From Chromatiaceae bacterium (GTDB lineage: Bacteria; Pseudomonadota; Gammaproteobacteria; Chromatiales; Chromatiaceae), in contig JALWWO010000024.1 of the NCBI GenBank assembly GCA_027078745.1, positions 1 through 33,745 on the forward strand: DNA of 33,745 bases, given 5' to 3'. Both the position numbers and the translations under genes were made by a program. This document shows positions 23,224 through 33,720 of this stretch, piece after piece (the stretch's first letter is position 1; every line of letters starts with the position of its first letter). The notes beneath the pieces were generated by a model. That model was not told the DNA's origin. It saw only the letters and a list, made by a program, of their open reading frames with translations, and ran no database searches.

Positions 23224-24710
23224 CGGATTACTTCCTGATCAGCGGAACTGCGGAGGGGTTCTTGGTTCTGGACCTCGCCGGAAGGGTTGGTGAAGCGATC
23301 GTTCAGAACCTGCACATAATGGTTGGCCGCCTCCCGTACCTGGGCCAGTCGGCGTCGAGCGCTGCGATGCCAGCCCAGGGGATTGCTGCGGAAGAGGCTG
23401 TGCCAAGGGTGGGTATTCTGCAAGAAGGCGTTCAGGAGATCTCCCCGTACGGATAATCGCTCGGCTTCCTTGCGCAGGCGGGGCAGCAGGGTGCGGGCGG
23501 CGAGTTTCCGCAGACCGAAATGCAGACCCATCCAGGCTAGGGCGAGCGCTATCCAGAGCCCCATGGGGGCAAAGGGAATTTGCGCGAGGGATTCGAACCA
23601 GGGTGCTTGATAATACCCATCCCGCCAATGCCCGGCCCGCAGGCTCCAAACTAGAAAGGCGATGCCTCCCCCTCCCAAAAGCAAGGTTTCCATCCAGAGG
23701 GTGCGCCGCCGCCATCGGCGGATCGCCCGCTGGAGGAAGGGCAGAATCTGTTCCTGAATCTCCCGCGCGTGTTTCTCCAAAGCGCCGATGATGCGATAGG
23801 CTCGTTCTACTTCCACTTGATGCATGCGCCCGTGGATCTCTGAAAGATCTTGATCTCGCCGGCGCTCAAATCGAAGTCGTTTGGCTTCCTCTTCGATGGG
23901 AACAGCGACTTCCGGATTGTAGATGGTGTAAAACCGTCCGGCCGTCAAGCCTTCTTCTGCTAAGGCTCGCTGCCAGGCAGCGACTACATCCTCGGGATTA
24001 TCCTCTCGGGCTGTGGTGTCCATCTGGTTGAGGATATAGAGGAACTTTCCTGCATCCGGCCGATGGATTGTATCCGCCACCAGATGCTTAAGGGTGTCAC
24101 GCATGGCACCGGGCTCCGGATGCCGTGCGTCGAAAAAGACCAAAACTAGGTCGGACAAGTCGATGATATGATCCGTGATGCGCAAGGTGGCGGTGCGCTG
24201 GGCATCGGCATCGAACCCCGGCGAATCGATGAGGATCTTGCCCCGCAACTTTTCACTGGAACAGGTTTTGAGCTGGAGATAGGCATCGATGCGCTCCCCT
24301 TCTCCCTGGGCCACCTGCTCAATCTCTCGGGAGATTCGGTAAAAAGGGAAACGGGGGTCAGAATCCAAAGCAATGCCCGGGAGCACATGTCCGGACTGCT
24401 CTCGGCTGTAGCAGATGACGGTGAACTTATCGTCCACCGCCTGATTGCCGCTGCGCTGGATCTTTTCCCCTAGGAAATGATTGATGAAGGTGGATTTACC
24501 TGCGGAAAAAGTACCCAGAATGGAAATCAGGGGCCACCAGGAAATCTGCGTGGCATAAGAAGCCTCTCGGCTGAGCAAGCCCATGCCCTGAGCGACCTGA
24601 TCCAAGGTTCGGAAACTCTGTACTGCCTGGAGCAGGACAGGATTCTCCTGCGCGAGATGGGTCTCAAGCTGCTTCAGCCGTTGTTCGATCGGATGAGTCG
24701 CTTGGCGCAA
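23220..24710 (-). CDS. Dynamin-like GTPase with membrane segments
   Basis: A large GTPase of about 496 residues. G1 is GTFSAGKST near residue 66, G3 is DSPGF in [13 protein letters not shown], and G4 is NQMD in YILNQMDTT. Two hydrophobic segments follow near residues 338-357 ([16 protein letters not shown]) and 378-398 ([16 protein letters not shown]), so it is probably membrane-anchored, unlike the other dynamin-like gene in the window. Start choice: TTG 24710 has GGAG about 7 bases upstream. The frame runs on to TTG 24821, but the extra 37 residues are not family-like. It heads the long minus-strand operon and overlaps nadA. Function unknown; membrane remodelling or membrane stress response is inferred from the superfamily. 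Confidence 0.85.
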   Translation of the reverse strand: MRQATHPIEQRLKQLETHLAQENPVLLQAVQSFRTLDQVAQGMGLLSREASYATQISWWPLISILGTFSAGKSTFINHFLGEKIQRSGNQAVDDKFTVICYSREQSGHVLPGIALDSDPRFPFYRISREIEQVAQGEGERIDAYLQLKTCSSEKLRGKILIDSPGFDADAQRTATLRITDHIIDLSDLVLVFFDARHPEPGAMRDTLKHLVADTIHRPDAGKFLYILNQMDTTAREDNPEDVVAAWQRALAEEGLTAGRFYTIYNPEVAVPIEEEAKRLRFERRRDQDLSEIHGRMHQVEVERAYRIIGALEKHAREIQEQILPFLQRAIRRWRRRTLWMETLLLGGGGIAFLVWSLRAGHWRDGYYQAPWFESLAQIPFAPMGLWIALALAWMGLHFGLRKLAARTLLPRLRKEAERLSVRGDLLNAFLQNTHPWHSLFRSNPLGWHRSARRRLAQVREAANHYVQVLNDRFTNPSGEVQNQEPLRSSADQEVIR

Positions 24711-24840
24711 AACAGGAACTCCGAAAAGGGAAAAGTGGCGGCAAATGGTATACCGAATTGCTGATGGGGCGGTAGCCCAACAGCCCTGGTTTGGGCATCC
24801 ATTAGAAGGCTGATTTGTCAATGATATTTCTGGGAATCAG

Positions 24841-24868
24841 TTGAAATCTGGACGTTGATTCGTAATAA
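24841..24868 (+). promoter_or_regulatory. Possible sigma-70 promoter of the RND operon
   Basis: TTGAAA at 24841-24846 and TAATAA at 24863-24868 are 16 bases apart, inside an AT-rich pocket between the divergent dynamin-like and adaptor genes. A leader of about 110 bases would follow. This rests on pattern only. No clear repressor palindrome of a TetR-like regulator is seen and no regulator gene is adjacent. Confidence 0.35.
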
Positions 24869-24983
24869 TAAGTTATTCTTCTAGCCATAGAAATTTTTTA
24901 TGAGCTTCGATTGAAGCTGCACGTGTTTCCCGCAGCACAGGGGCGACTATCCCATTCCAGACCCGCTTATGGAGATTCTAGTT

Positions 24984-26108
24984 ATGCGCAAATGGTTGAT
25001 GGCGATCCTATGGTTGGGCGCCAATGCGGTTGCGGCGGCACCTGAAGTGTTCGTAGTCAAGCAGGCGGAAGGCACGCCTACCGTGTCCGTGGGGGGTACA
25101 GTGATTCCCTATAAGGAAGTCACCTTGGCTGCCCAGCTACCCGGTCGGGTGAAGTTCCTGGCGGGTATCGAAGGGGATGCATTCAAAAAAGGGGATCTGC
25201 TGGTCGCCATCGATGATCGGGAACTCTTAGCAAAGCGTCGGGCGTTGCTCGCTCAGATCGCTGCCGCCGATGCCCAGCTGCGCAATGCAAGCATGCAGTT
25301 TAACCGGGAAATTTTCTCTCCCCGCTCCCGCAGCGCCATGGGCGGCATGGGGATACCCAACCTCTTCGATCAGATGTTCACCCGACCGTTTGAAAGCTTC
25401 GTGGGAGAACGCTCTCAGGGAGTAGAGCGCTCCGCAGACCTCTATTCTTCCGGTACTCAGATCGAACAGGCGCGCAGCGCCATCCTGCGCCTCCAAGCAG
25501 AATTGCAAGCGTTGGATTCCAAGCTGCGGGATGCGCGGAGCATCGCCCCCTTCGATGGGGTGATCGTGCGGAAATTCGTGGAAGTGGGGGATACGGTGCA
25601 GCCAGGGCAGCCGTTGTTGAACTATGCGGATGTGGAATATCTTCAGGTGGAAGTAGATGTGCCCGCGAGGCTGCGCCCCGGCTTGCGGGAGGGCATGATG
25701 ATTCATGCGGAGCTGGATGTGAACCATCGTCGCGTGCCGGTGCGAGTCGCTCAAATCTTCCCCATGGCCGATCCCCAGCGGCATACGGTCAAAGTGAAGT
25801 TCGATCTACCCCAGGGGGTTTCTGAACCTGGCATGTATGCAAAGGTGTTGGTACCAGATTTCAATGCACCTGCCCGCGCCAATCCCGTCATTCCTGCCTC
25901 AGCGATCCGCTATAACGGAAGCCTGCCTGCTGTGTACGTGTTGGATGAACAGGATCGTCCCCAATTGCGTTTGATTCGAGTAGGAGAAGCCCTTCCGGGC
26001 GGATTGACCACGGTGTTGAGCGGCCTGCGCCCAGGGGAACGGATCCTCGCTGATCCGCCAGCAGGCGTGACTGCGAACTGGTCCACACAGAGCAAACCGC
26101 AGCACTGA
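24984..26108 (+). CDS. RND efflux periplasmic adaptor (membrane fusion protein)
   Basis: Periplasmic adaptor of a tripartite RND pump, linking the inner-membrane permease to an outer-membrane channel. From ATG 24984 (GGAG 9 bases upstream) it has 374 residues; ATG 24969 overlaps that site and is less likely. A signal peptide ends near AVAAAPEV. The biotinyl-lipoyl halves are KEVTLAAQLPGRVKFL with KGDLLVAIDDRELL, and IAPFDGVIVRKFVEVGDTVQPGQPLL. The helical hairpin between them holds an odd Met/Gly/Phe-rich stretch (AMGGMGIPNLFDQMFTRPFE, near residue 116). Beta-barrel and membrane-proximal parts follow. The permease starts 73 bases on. No outer-membrane factor gene is in the window. Confidence 0.92.
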   Translation: MRKWLMAILWLGANAVAAAPEVFVVKQAEGTPTVSVGGTVIPYKEVTLAAQLPGRVKFLAGIEGDAFKKGDLLVAIDDRELLAKRRALLAQIAAADAQLRNASMQFNREIFSPRSRSAMGGMGIPNLFDQMFTRPFESFVGERSQGVERSADLYSSGTQIEQARSAILRLQAELQALDSKLRDARSIAPFDGVIVRKFVEVGDTVQPGQPLLNYADVEYLQVEVDVPARLRPGLREGMMIHAELDVNHRRVPVRVAQIFPMADPQRHTVKVKFDLPQGVSEPGMYAKVLVPDFNAPARANPVIPASAIRYNGSLPAVYVLDEQDRPQLRLIRVGEALPGGLTTVLSGLRPGERILADPPAGVTANWSTQSKPQH

Positions 26109-26181
26109 ACGCTAGGATTCATCTCTTTCAACCACGGAGGCAGGCGCGTTCTTCGCACGGGTTAGTGCGCCTGAAAATCTG

Positions 26182-29100
26182 ATGAGTCATGACGAGATCC
26201 AGAAGGGAAATCATCCATCCGGCGGGCTAGAGGAATGCAAACAGCCCCCAGCGGTACCAGAAGAATCCTCTTCTCGAGGTATCTCGGGAGCTTCCGAGCA
26301 CACGGATGAACATCTAGGTATCGCAGGCCGCACGGCGCGGTTTTTCATCCGTTCGCCCCTCTCCCCTCTGTTCTATATTTCCATGCTTCTGATGGGGCTA
26401 TTGGGGTTATTGCTCACCCCTCGCCAGGAAGATCCCCAGATTTCTGTGCCCATGATCGACATCATGGTGCAGTACCCGGGTGCTTCCGCACAGCAGGTTT
26501 CCAACCTCGCTATTCAGCCCTTGGAACGCATCATGAGCGAGATTCCTGGGGTCAAGCACGTGTACTCCGCTGCCCAGCGGAACATGGGCATCGTCACCAT
26601 CGAATTCGAAGTAGGGGAGCAGATGGGGCCTTCCCTGGTGAAGGTGAACGACAAGCTCGCCTCCAACATGGACAAAATTCCGCCCGGGGTCATGCCGCCT
26701 TTGGTGAAATCCAAGGGCATCGACGACGTACCCATCGTCACCCTGACCCTTTGGTCCAAGGATTTGGATGAAGACGGCTTGCCAGATGTGGATGATGGCC
26801 AACTGCGTCTCCTGGCGCAGGATGTGTTGCAGGCCCTCAAAGCAGTCAAGGACACGGGCAATGCCTTTATCGTGGGGGGGCGTCGGGAACAAGTAACTGT
26901 AGATGTGTATCCGGAACGTCTCGCCGGCTACGGCATCAGCCTGGATCAGGTAGCCCAGACGATCAAGACCGCCAATGCGGAGGCGCCGGCCGGTGGGTTG
27001 GAAACCAGCGGTAGTCATTTTTCCGTCATCACGGGTTCCTTTTTGCGCAGTGCGGACGAGATCAGCCGTTTGGTGGTGGGTACCCATCGGAACGTGCCCG
27101 TCTATGTGCACGATGTGGCTCGGGTCAGTCAGGGGCCAGAAGATGCCAAGCAGCTGGTCGCTTATTACACCGGCCAATCCGCGCCGGAAGGCCTGAAGGC
27201 AGACGGGGTGCCTGCGGTCACCATCGCTATCGCCAAAAAGGAGTTGACCAACGGGGTCACAGTCGCCAACGCCATCATTGAGCGAGTGGAAGAACTCAAG
27301 GGCGAACGGATTCCTAACAATGTGGAAGTGAGCGTCACTCGTAACTACGGGGAAACCGCAGATGACAAGGTCAGCGAGTTGATCTTCAAACTCTTCGTGG
27401 CCACGGGCTGGGTATTCCTGCTCGTGTGGCTCGCATTCCGAGCCCTGCGACCGGCCATTGTGGTCATGCTCGTCATCCCTGTGGTTCTACTCATGACCAT
27501 CTTCGTGGCTTGGATTACGGATTACACTATCGACCGCGTGAGTCTGTTCGCGCTGATTTTCTCCATCGGCATCCTGGTGGACGATGCCATCGTCGTGGTG
27601 GAAAACATCTATCGGCGCTGGCTGGAAGAAGGGCGTACCGACGAGGAAACCGCCGTGGATGCGGTGGCAGAAGTGGGGAATCCGACGATCCTGGCCACCT
27701 TCACTGTTATCGCCGCCCTACTGCCCATGGGCTTCGTGAGCGGCATGATGGGGCCCTACATGGAACCCATCCCCGCCCTGGGTTCCGTGGCCATGCTCAT
27801 CTCTCTCTTCGCAGCCTTTGTCTTCACCCCCTATCTGGCCATTTCCAAATGGCTACGGCCCACCATGCACTACTTGGAGACGGCGGAGAAGCGAGAGATC
27901 GAGGGATCGGAAAGGCTGGAAAAACTCTTCCGGCGCATCCTCACTCCCCTCATTGAGAGCCGCACCAAGCGCTTGCTCTTCCGACTGGTGCTCTGGGGCA
28001 CCTTCCTGTTCACCTGTGCCTTCTTCTACCTCAAATGGGTGCCGGTGAAGATGTTGCCCCTGGATAACAAGCCGGAATACTCGGTGGTGATCGACATGCC
28101 CGAGGGTACTGCCTTGCCCGTGACCGCAAACCTCGCCCATCGGATGGCGGAGAAATTGCGCGCCGAGCAGCCGGAGATCACCGCCATTCAGCTCTACGCG
28201 GGCACTGCACGCCCCTTCGATTTCAACGGCATGGTGCGCCATTATTACCTCCGCCGCGAGCCCTGGCAGGGGGAATTGCAGGTGCAGTTATTGCACAAGA
28301 GCAAGCGGGAGCGAAGCAGCCATGAGTTAGCCGTCCAGGCCCGTCAACTGCTGAAAAAGATGATCGAAGGCACCGGCGCTAAGATCACAGTGGTGGAGAT
28401 GCCTCCGGGACCGCCGGTGTTGCAATCTGTGGTGGCGGAGATCCACGGGCCCTCCCCTGAGGTCCGGCGGCAGTTCGCGCGGGACATGACCAAGATCTTC
28501 GAAGAAGCCCCCAACGCCCGCGATGTGGATAACTATCTGCGGGATGCCTTCGACTACTGGCGCTTCGAGGTGGATACGGAAAAGGCGGTGCGGCGTGGGA
28601 TCTCTGTGGATGCCATCAATCGAAACCTGGCCATGGCCCTTGGGGGAGCGGAACTGGGCGATGTGAAGCAGCTTGCCGGTCATGAACCGGTGAAGATCGT
28701 CCTCCAAGTTCCCCTATCCGAGCGCTCGGAAATCGAACGGCTGGGCGATCTACCCATTCAATCGCCGGCGGGTTATACGATTCCTTTGCGGGAGCTGGGC
28801 GTTTTCCAAAAGATTCCGGAGGAAGACATTATCTATCGCAAGGATCTGCGGGCGGTGGAATATGTGGTCGCAGACGTGGGGGGCGATCTGGCCGCACCCA
28901 TCTATGTCATGCTGGAAGTACACGATATCTTGGAAAAGACCGGCTATCGCGCTCCCGATGGGGTGGTGCCTCAAGCCTATTGGACCCAGGCCCCACCGAC
29001 GGATCGACAGTCCGCTTGGGAATGGTCCGGTGAGTGGACAGTTACCTATGAGACCTTCCGAGATATGGGCGGTGCCTTCATGGTCGCTCTGGTGTTGATC

Positions 29101-30246
29101 TATATTCTAGTGGTCTGGGAGTTCGGGAATTTCCGCATTCCCCTGGTCATCATGGCCCCCATCCCTTTAACCCTGTTGGGCATCATCCCCGCCCATTTCA
29201 TCATGTTTGAACTGGACTTGGGGGGGGAATTCACCGCTACTTCCATGATCGGTTGGATCGCGCTGGCAGGCATCATCGTGCGCAACTCGATCCTGCTGGT
29301 GGATTTCTCTATCCATGAGGTGCAAAAGGGGGTTTCCGTAGCGGAGTCGGTGATCCGCGCCTGTAAGACGCGTACTCGGCCCATCGTCATCACCGCCTTG
29401 GCCTTGGTGGCAGGCTCCAGCGTCATCTTCACAGATCCCATCTTCCAAGGCATGGCGATCTCTCTGGCCTCCGGCGTGCTGGTGTCTACCGTGCTGACCC
29501 TGGTGGTCATTCCTCTGGGCTGTGTGGCTGCGAGCAAAGACATGTGCGAAGTCGCCGCTGCTACAGCACCTCCAGGTGTCACTGTGCCCTGCGTGGCCGA
29601 GTTTGAGAGCAGCGAAGCAGAGGCGGAACGGGCAGCGCAGGAAAAGAAGGGGAAGCAGGCGGCACCCGCTCGCAAGGGCATCCTCGGGCGGATCTGGGGT
29701 TGGTTCATCGAGGCTTTGGCCCTGGTCTTCTACCTGATCCGGGGCATTTTCCTGCTGCTCTTCAGCCTGCTGAAGGGACTGTTCCCTTCGAAAAAAAGGA
29801 ATCCACCACCTGATGGCGGAACATCCGGTGGTTCCGGTGGAACCCCCCCCTCGACCGGCAGCGCTGGCGGAGCCGCGCCGCCCGCAAGCAGTGGATCTGC
29901 AACAGGTGCTTCCGATGCTAATCAGGGAGAATCCGGGCGCAGTGCCGGGACGACGCATGGATCTGGGGATTCTTCTACAGAGACTTCCCGATCGCAGCCT
30001 GCGGCCTCCCTTCAGCAGGCGGAACACGCTTCAACCCCTGCTGCGACCCAGGGGCCGACCGCGTCTGCATCCCCCCCAGCCGGAGAGACGGGAGAAAGCG
30101 AGAAACAAGCTGCGGAAAAGCGCACACCGAGCGGCAAAAAGCCCGCGGCGAAAAAGGCCACCGCAGCCAAGATGGCGCCGGTACAGAAAAAAGCGCCTCG
30201 CCGAGGCATTCGCCTCAAAGCGGATGAAGGGACGGAGTTCGAATAG
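26182..30246 (+). CDS. RND efflux permease with long C-terminal extension
   Basis: Proton-driven inner-membrane export pump of the AcrB/HAE type, 1354 residues versus roughly 1000-1100 normally. Residues 1-50 are a hydrophilic N-terminal extension. TM1 follows (PLFYISMLLMGLLGLLL), then the porter domain (IDIMVQYPGASAQQVSNLAI). The TM4 relay GILVDDAIVVVENIYRRW lies near 463 with both aspartates. The second half ends its normal fold at VLTLVVIPLGCVAASKDM near 1112. Then come a charged linker, an extra hydrophobic stretch (near 1170-1200, WGWFIEALALVFYLIRGIFL), a Gly/Ser/Thr/Pro-rich region and a Lys/Ala tail (KKPAAKKATAAK). The substrate cannot be told. The ATG has a poor ribosome site, so coupling to the adaptor mRNA may matter. 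Confidence 0.92.
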   Translation: MSHDEIQKGNHPSGGLEECKQPPAVPEESSSRGISGASEHTDEHLGIAGRTARFFIRSPLSPLFYISMLLMGLLGLLLTPRQEDPQISVPMIDIMVQYPGASAQQVSNLAIQPLERIMSEIPGVKHVYSAAQRNMGIVTIEFEVGEQMGPSLVKVNDKLASNMDKIPPGVMPPLVKSKGIDDVPIVTLTLWSKDLDEDGLPDVDDGQLRLLAQDVLQALKAVKDTGNAFIVGGRREQVTVDVYPERLAGYGISLDQVAQTIKTANAEAPAGGLETSGSHFSVITGSFLRSADEISRLVVGTHRNVPVYVHDVARVSQGPEDAKQLVAYYTGQSAPEGLKADGVPAVTIAIAKKELTNGVTVANAIIERVEELKGERIPNNVEVSVTRNYGETADDKVSELIFKLFVATGWVFLLVWLAFRALRPAIVVMLVIPVVLLMTIFVAWITDYTIDRVSLFALIFSIGILVDDAIVVVENIYRRWLEEGRTDEETAVDAVAEVGNPTILATFTVIAALLPMGFVSGMMGPYMEPIPALGSVAMLISLFAAFVFTPYLAISKWLRPTMHYLETAEKREIEGSERLEKLFRRILTPLIESRTKRLLFRLVLWGTFLFTCAFFYLKWVPVKMLPLDNKPEYSVVIDMPEGTALPVTANLAHRMAEKLRAEQPEITAIQLYAGTARPFDFNGMVRHYYLRREPWQGELQVQLLHKSKRERSSHELAVQARQLLKKMIEGTGAKITVVEMPPGPPVLQSVVAEIHGPSPEVRRQFARDMTKIFEEAPNARDVDNYLRDAFDYWRFEVDTEKAVRRGISVDAINRNLAMALGGAELGDVKQLAGHEPVKIVLQVPLSERSEIERLGDLPIQSPAGYTIPLRELGVFQKIPEEDIIYRKDLRAVEYVVADVGGDLAAPIYVMLEVHDILEKTGYRAPDGVVPQAYWTQAPPTDRQSAWEWSGEWTVTYETFRDMGGAFMVALVLIYILVVWEFGNFRIPLVIMAPIPLTLLGIIPAHFIMFELDLGGEFTATSMIGWIALAGIIVRNSILLVDFSIHEVQKGVSVAESVIRACKTRTRPIVITALALVAGSSVIFTDPIFQGMAISLASGVLVSTVLTLVVIPLGCVAASKDMCEVAAATAPPGVTVPCVAEFESSEAEAERAAQEKKGKQAAPARKGILGRIWGWFIEALALVFYLIRGIFLLLFSLLKGLFPSKKRNPPPDGGTSGGSGGTPPSTGSAGGAAPPASSGSATGASDANQGESGRSAGTTHGSGDSSTETSRSQPAASLQQAEHASTPAATQGPTASASPPAGETGESEKQAAEKRTPSGKKPAAKKATAAKMAPVQKKAPRRGIRLKADEGTEFE

Positions 30247-30334
30247 AGATTGATCGGCTCCCCAATGATTCGATACGCCCGAATTCCCTTGTGGGAACCT
30301 CAAGGGGGATGCGCGAGTACCATCCTGAGGCCTT

Positions 30335-30889
30335 ATGAAACTTGCCCTGTTGGTCCTTCTTCTCTGCGTGTCCCCCTTCGCCCAGCCTAGCAACGAATTT
30401 CCTTATCCTTCAGCATCCTTCTATCCCGCTCCCCAGAACCCTTCCTCAGAGATGCCTACCCCCGAAGGGGGACGGCTCTGGGTCCCCGCACCGCCTCTGG
30501 AAACCCCCTCGATCCCCTATGGTGCGGCACCCCCACCTAAGTTTGGCAGCCTGTACGAGCAGCTTCGTACTCCGAGCGGTTCCAACCAGACCGAACGGCC
30601 CAGCTGGGCCAGTCCGCCCTATGATTGGCAAGAACCGGAAACCCAGTTTTTTGAAGGCTATCGTTTCCGGAGGTTGGAAAGAGATCGGGAAGCTGATGAG
30701 GGCATCTGGTATCAAGGCTATCGGTTCCGCCCCTTGACAGAACGGGAACGGGCTCGCATGCGAGCGCAACCTGGCTGGCGGCCTTGGGAAGAACGACCTC
30801 AGCGGCAGCGACGGCTTCCTTCGCTTCGTCCAGAAGAAGGCTCTCTTCCTGGGCAGGAAGATTGGTTTCAGCGCTATTTTGGTCGATAG
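30335..30889 (+). CDS. Small exported protein with duplicated YRFR motif
   Basis: A 184-residue protein whose ATG follows TGAGG. A short signal peptide (MKLALLVLLLCVSPFAQ) is followed by a Pro/Ser-rich region without regular structure (about residues 20-90), then two copies of a charged motif, FFEGYRFRRLERDREAD and WYQGYRFRPLTERERARM, near residues 105 and 125. It ends aromatic (DWFQRYFGR). I do not recognise a named family. It lies 88 bases after the RND permease and could be co-transcribed; a periplasmic or surface location is inferred from the signal peptide. Confidence 0.75.
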   Translation: MKLALLVLLLCVSPFAQPSNEFPYPSASFYPAPQNPSSEMPTPEGGRLWVPAPPLETPSIPYGAAPPPKFGSLYEQLRTPSGSNQTERPSWASPPYDWQEPETQFFEGYRFRRLERDREADEGIWYQGYRFRPLTERERARMRAQPGWRPWEERPQRQRRLPSLRPEEGSLPGQEDWFQRYFGR

Positions 30890-31227
30890 TCCTTTTGAAC
30901 TGCTGGATCGGCAGCATCTCGGACAGGGCGCGCTTTCCGGGGAAATCATGCTTATATTCAATCGCTCATCCATCTTGATGCGGAAAAGGCGGAAGCATTT
31001 GACTTCACAAAGGTTATTATCCCCTGGCTGCTCAGCTTGCAGACATCGCAGACCGTTTCCACGACTCTGCTTCTATCGATGAAGAAAAGAAAGCGGGAGA
31101 AGAAGGGGCCAAAGGAAGCGGATGAGGGGGAACTGCATGTGCCGTCTTCAAACTGCCGGATGACTGAACGAGGCTAGCTTGCGAGTTGTCATCGTCCTGT
31201 TTTCCCTGCTCGGGTAAATTCGAGGGC
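30890..31227. other. 338-base gap, possible remnant coding sequence
   Basis: No intact gene is convincing. Two plus-strand frames carry protein-like stretches that would have to be joined by a shift near 30945: one reads FELLDRQHLGQGALSGEIM (from about 30894), another HLDAEKAEAFDFTKVIIPWL (from about 30972) and stops at the TAG near 31175. I cannot assign either to a family. The stretch may be a decayed gene end or chance. Confidence 0.3.
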
Positions 31228-32598
<1,371 letters not shown>

Positions 32599-33720
32599 CT
32601 ACGCCAATACGACGATCAGCCCTGTAACCGGCTCACCGTATTCCATGCGTAAGAATCGGGATTCCAGTGCCCGCACCTGCCAACCGGTCTCTGCTGCTAT
32701 CTGACGCACTCCCTCGGGTGCATGCACATAGCGCCCGCTGTCGCTGAGCTGATAGGCTGGGCCTGTCCCCTGCTCCAAGGTGAAACAAAAGCAGCCCCCG
32801 GCCTTGAGCAATCGACGCGCCGGTTGCAGGACGGGCTTCAGATCACCGAAATAGATGAGGGCATCGCAGGAAACGATCAGATCAAAGCGATCCCTCGAAG
32901 TTTCCAACCAAGCGCTGATCTCCGCACAGTCCAGCCGGTCATAGATGCCCCGTTCCCGCGCCAAATCGAGCATCTGGGGGGAGAGATCCACACCCATCAG
33001 CCGCTGGCATCGGGAGCGGATCTCCAGACCGGCGAGCCCCGTGCCGCAGCCCAGATCCAGGGCTTCCAGATCTTCCCGATCTCCCAGCCATCTCCGAACC
33101 TGTTCCCTGAGGTGCTTGGGGGCCTGATAGTCCAATTCCTCCAGCATGTTGGATTCATAGAAGGAAGCAAATCGGGCGTAGAGATGCCGGATGGCGTCTT
33201 CCGGTGCCCTTGCCGGTGATTGGCCCTTCAGGGCGGTCAGCAGATGGCGCACTTCCCCATCTTCCGGCCGCAGCGCGAGATAGCGTTCATAAGCATCGCG
33301 CGCGACTGCCCGACGGCCGAGGATGCGGGCGAGTTCCCCCAGCAATCCCCAATGATCCGCTTCCTCTGGCTCATGCTCCGCAAGCTGATATTGGCAGATG
33401 TAAGCAGCTTCTATGCGGCCCGAAGCGCGCAGTTGCTGGATCAGGGTTCGGGGATCTTCGGTAGGCACAGTGCCCGCTTCCTCGCATAACAGGCCCTGGG
33501 CCAGTCCCTGCGCGATGCACTGTCGCACGGCATTTTCCGGTAACAAGGAACCGAGCAACTGACAGAGGTCCTTTTCCGAGCGCGCTCCATCGCAGAGTTC
33601 CAGGAGGAGGGAGGCGCTGGCGTTGAGGCGGTGAATTCGATCCGTTTCCGGATCATAGGCGCTGATCCCCGTCTGGTTTGGGCAGAAGAACAAACGGGGA
33701 TTGGGCCTGGGATTGCCCAT
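32599..33720 (-). CDS. PqqD-like/TPR/methyltransferase fusion protein
   Basis: A 373-residue protein from ATG 33720 (AAGGG 9 bases upstream). Three parts are visible. Residues 1-80 look like a PqqD-type winged helix (YDPETDRIHRLNASASLLLELCDGARS, then the end of the domain at LLCEEAG), the fold used as RiPP recognition element. Residues about 88-165 form helical TPR-like repeats (LIQQLRASGRIEAAYICQYQLAEHEPEEADHW). Residues 175-373 are a class I SAM methyltransferase with motif I LDLGCGTGLAGLEI near 219, GVDLSPQMLDLARERG, and FDLIVSCDALIYFGDL. The substrate is unknown. No RiPP precursor or radical SAM gene is seen in the window. It is likely co-transcribed with dapB. Confidence 0.82.
   Translation of the reverse strand: MGNPRPNPRLFFCPNQTGISAYDPETDRIHRLNASASLLLELCDGARSEKDLCQLLGSLLPENAVRQCIAQGLAQGLLCEEAGTVPTEDPRTLIQQLRASGRIEAAYICQYQLAEHEPEEADHWGLLGELARILGRRAVARDAYERYLALRPEDGEVRHLLTALKGQSPARAPEDAIRHLYARFASFYESNMLEELDYQAPKHLREQVRRWLGDREDLEALDLGCGTGLAGLEIRSRCQRLMGVDLSPQMLDLARERGIYDRLDCAEISAWLETSRDRFDLIVSCDALIYFGDLKPVLQPARRLLKAGGCFCFTLEQGTGPAYQLSDSGRYVHAPEGVRQIAAETGWQVRALESRFLRMEYGEPVTGLIVVLA

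Noticed and set aside
24816-24821. TTGACA on the minus strand upstream of the second dynamin-like gene
   Set aside because: A perfect -35 word, but no reasonable -10 at 16-18 bases, so I do not call a promoter.
29167-30253. Alternative frames over the permease tail, both strands
   Set aside because: The permease frame continues without a stop and its tail has coherent low-complexity composition; the other frames are Arg/Pro-rich shadows. A frameshift in the tail is still possible and is noted as a check.
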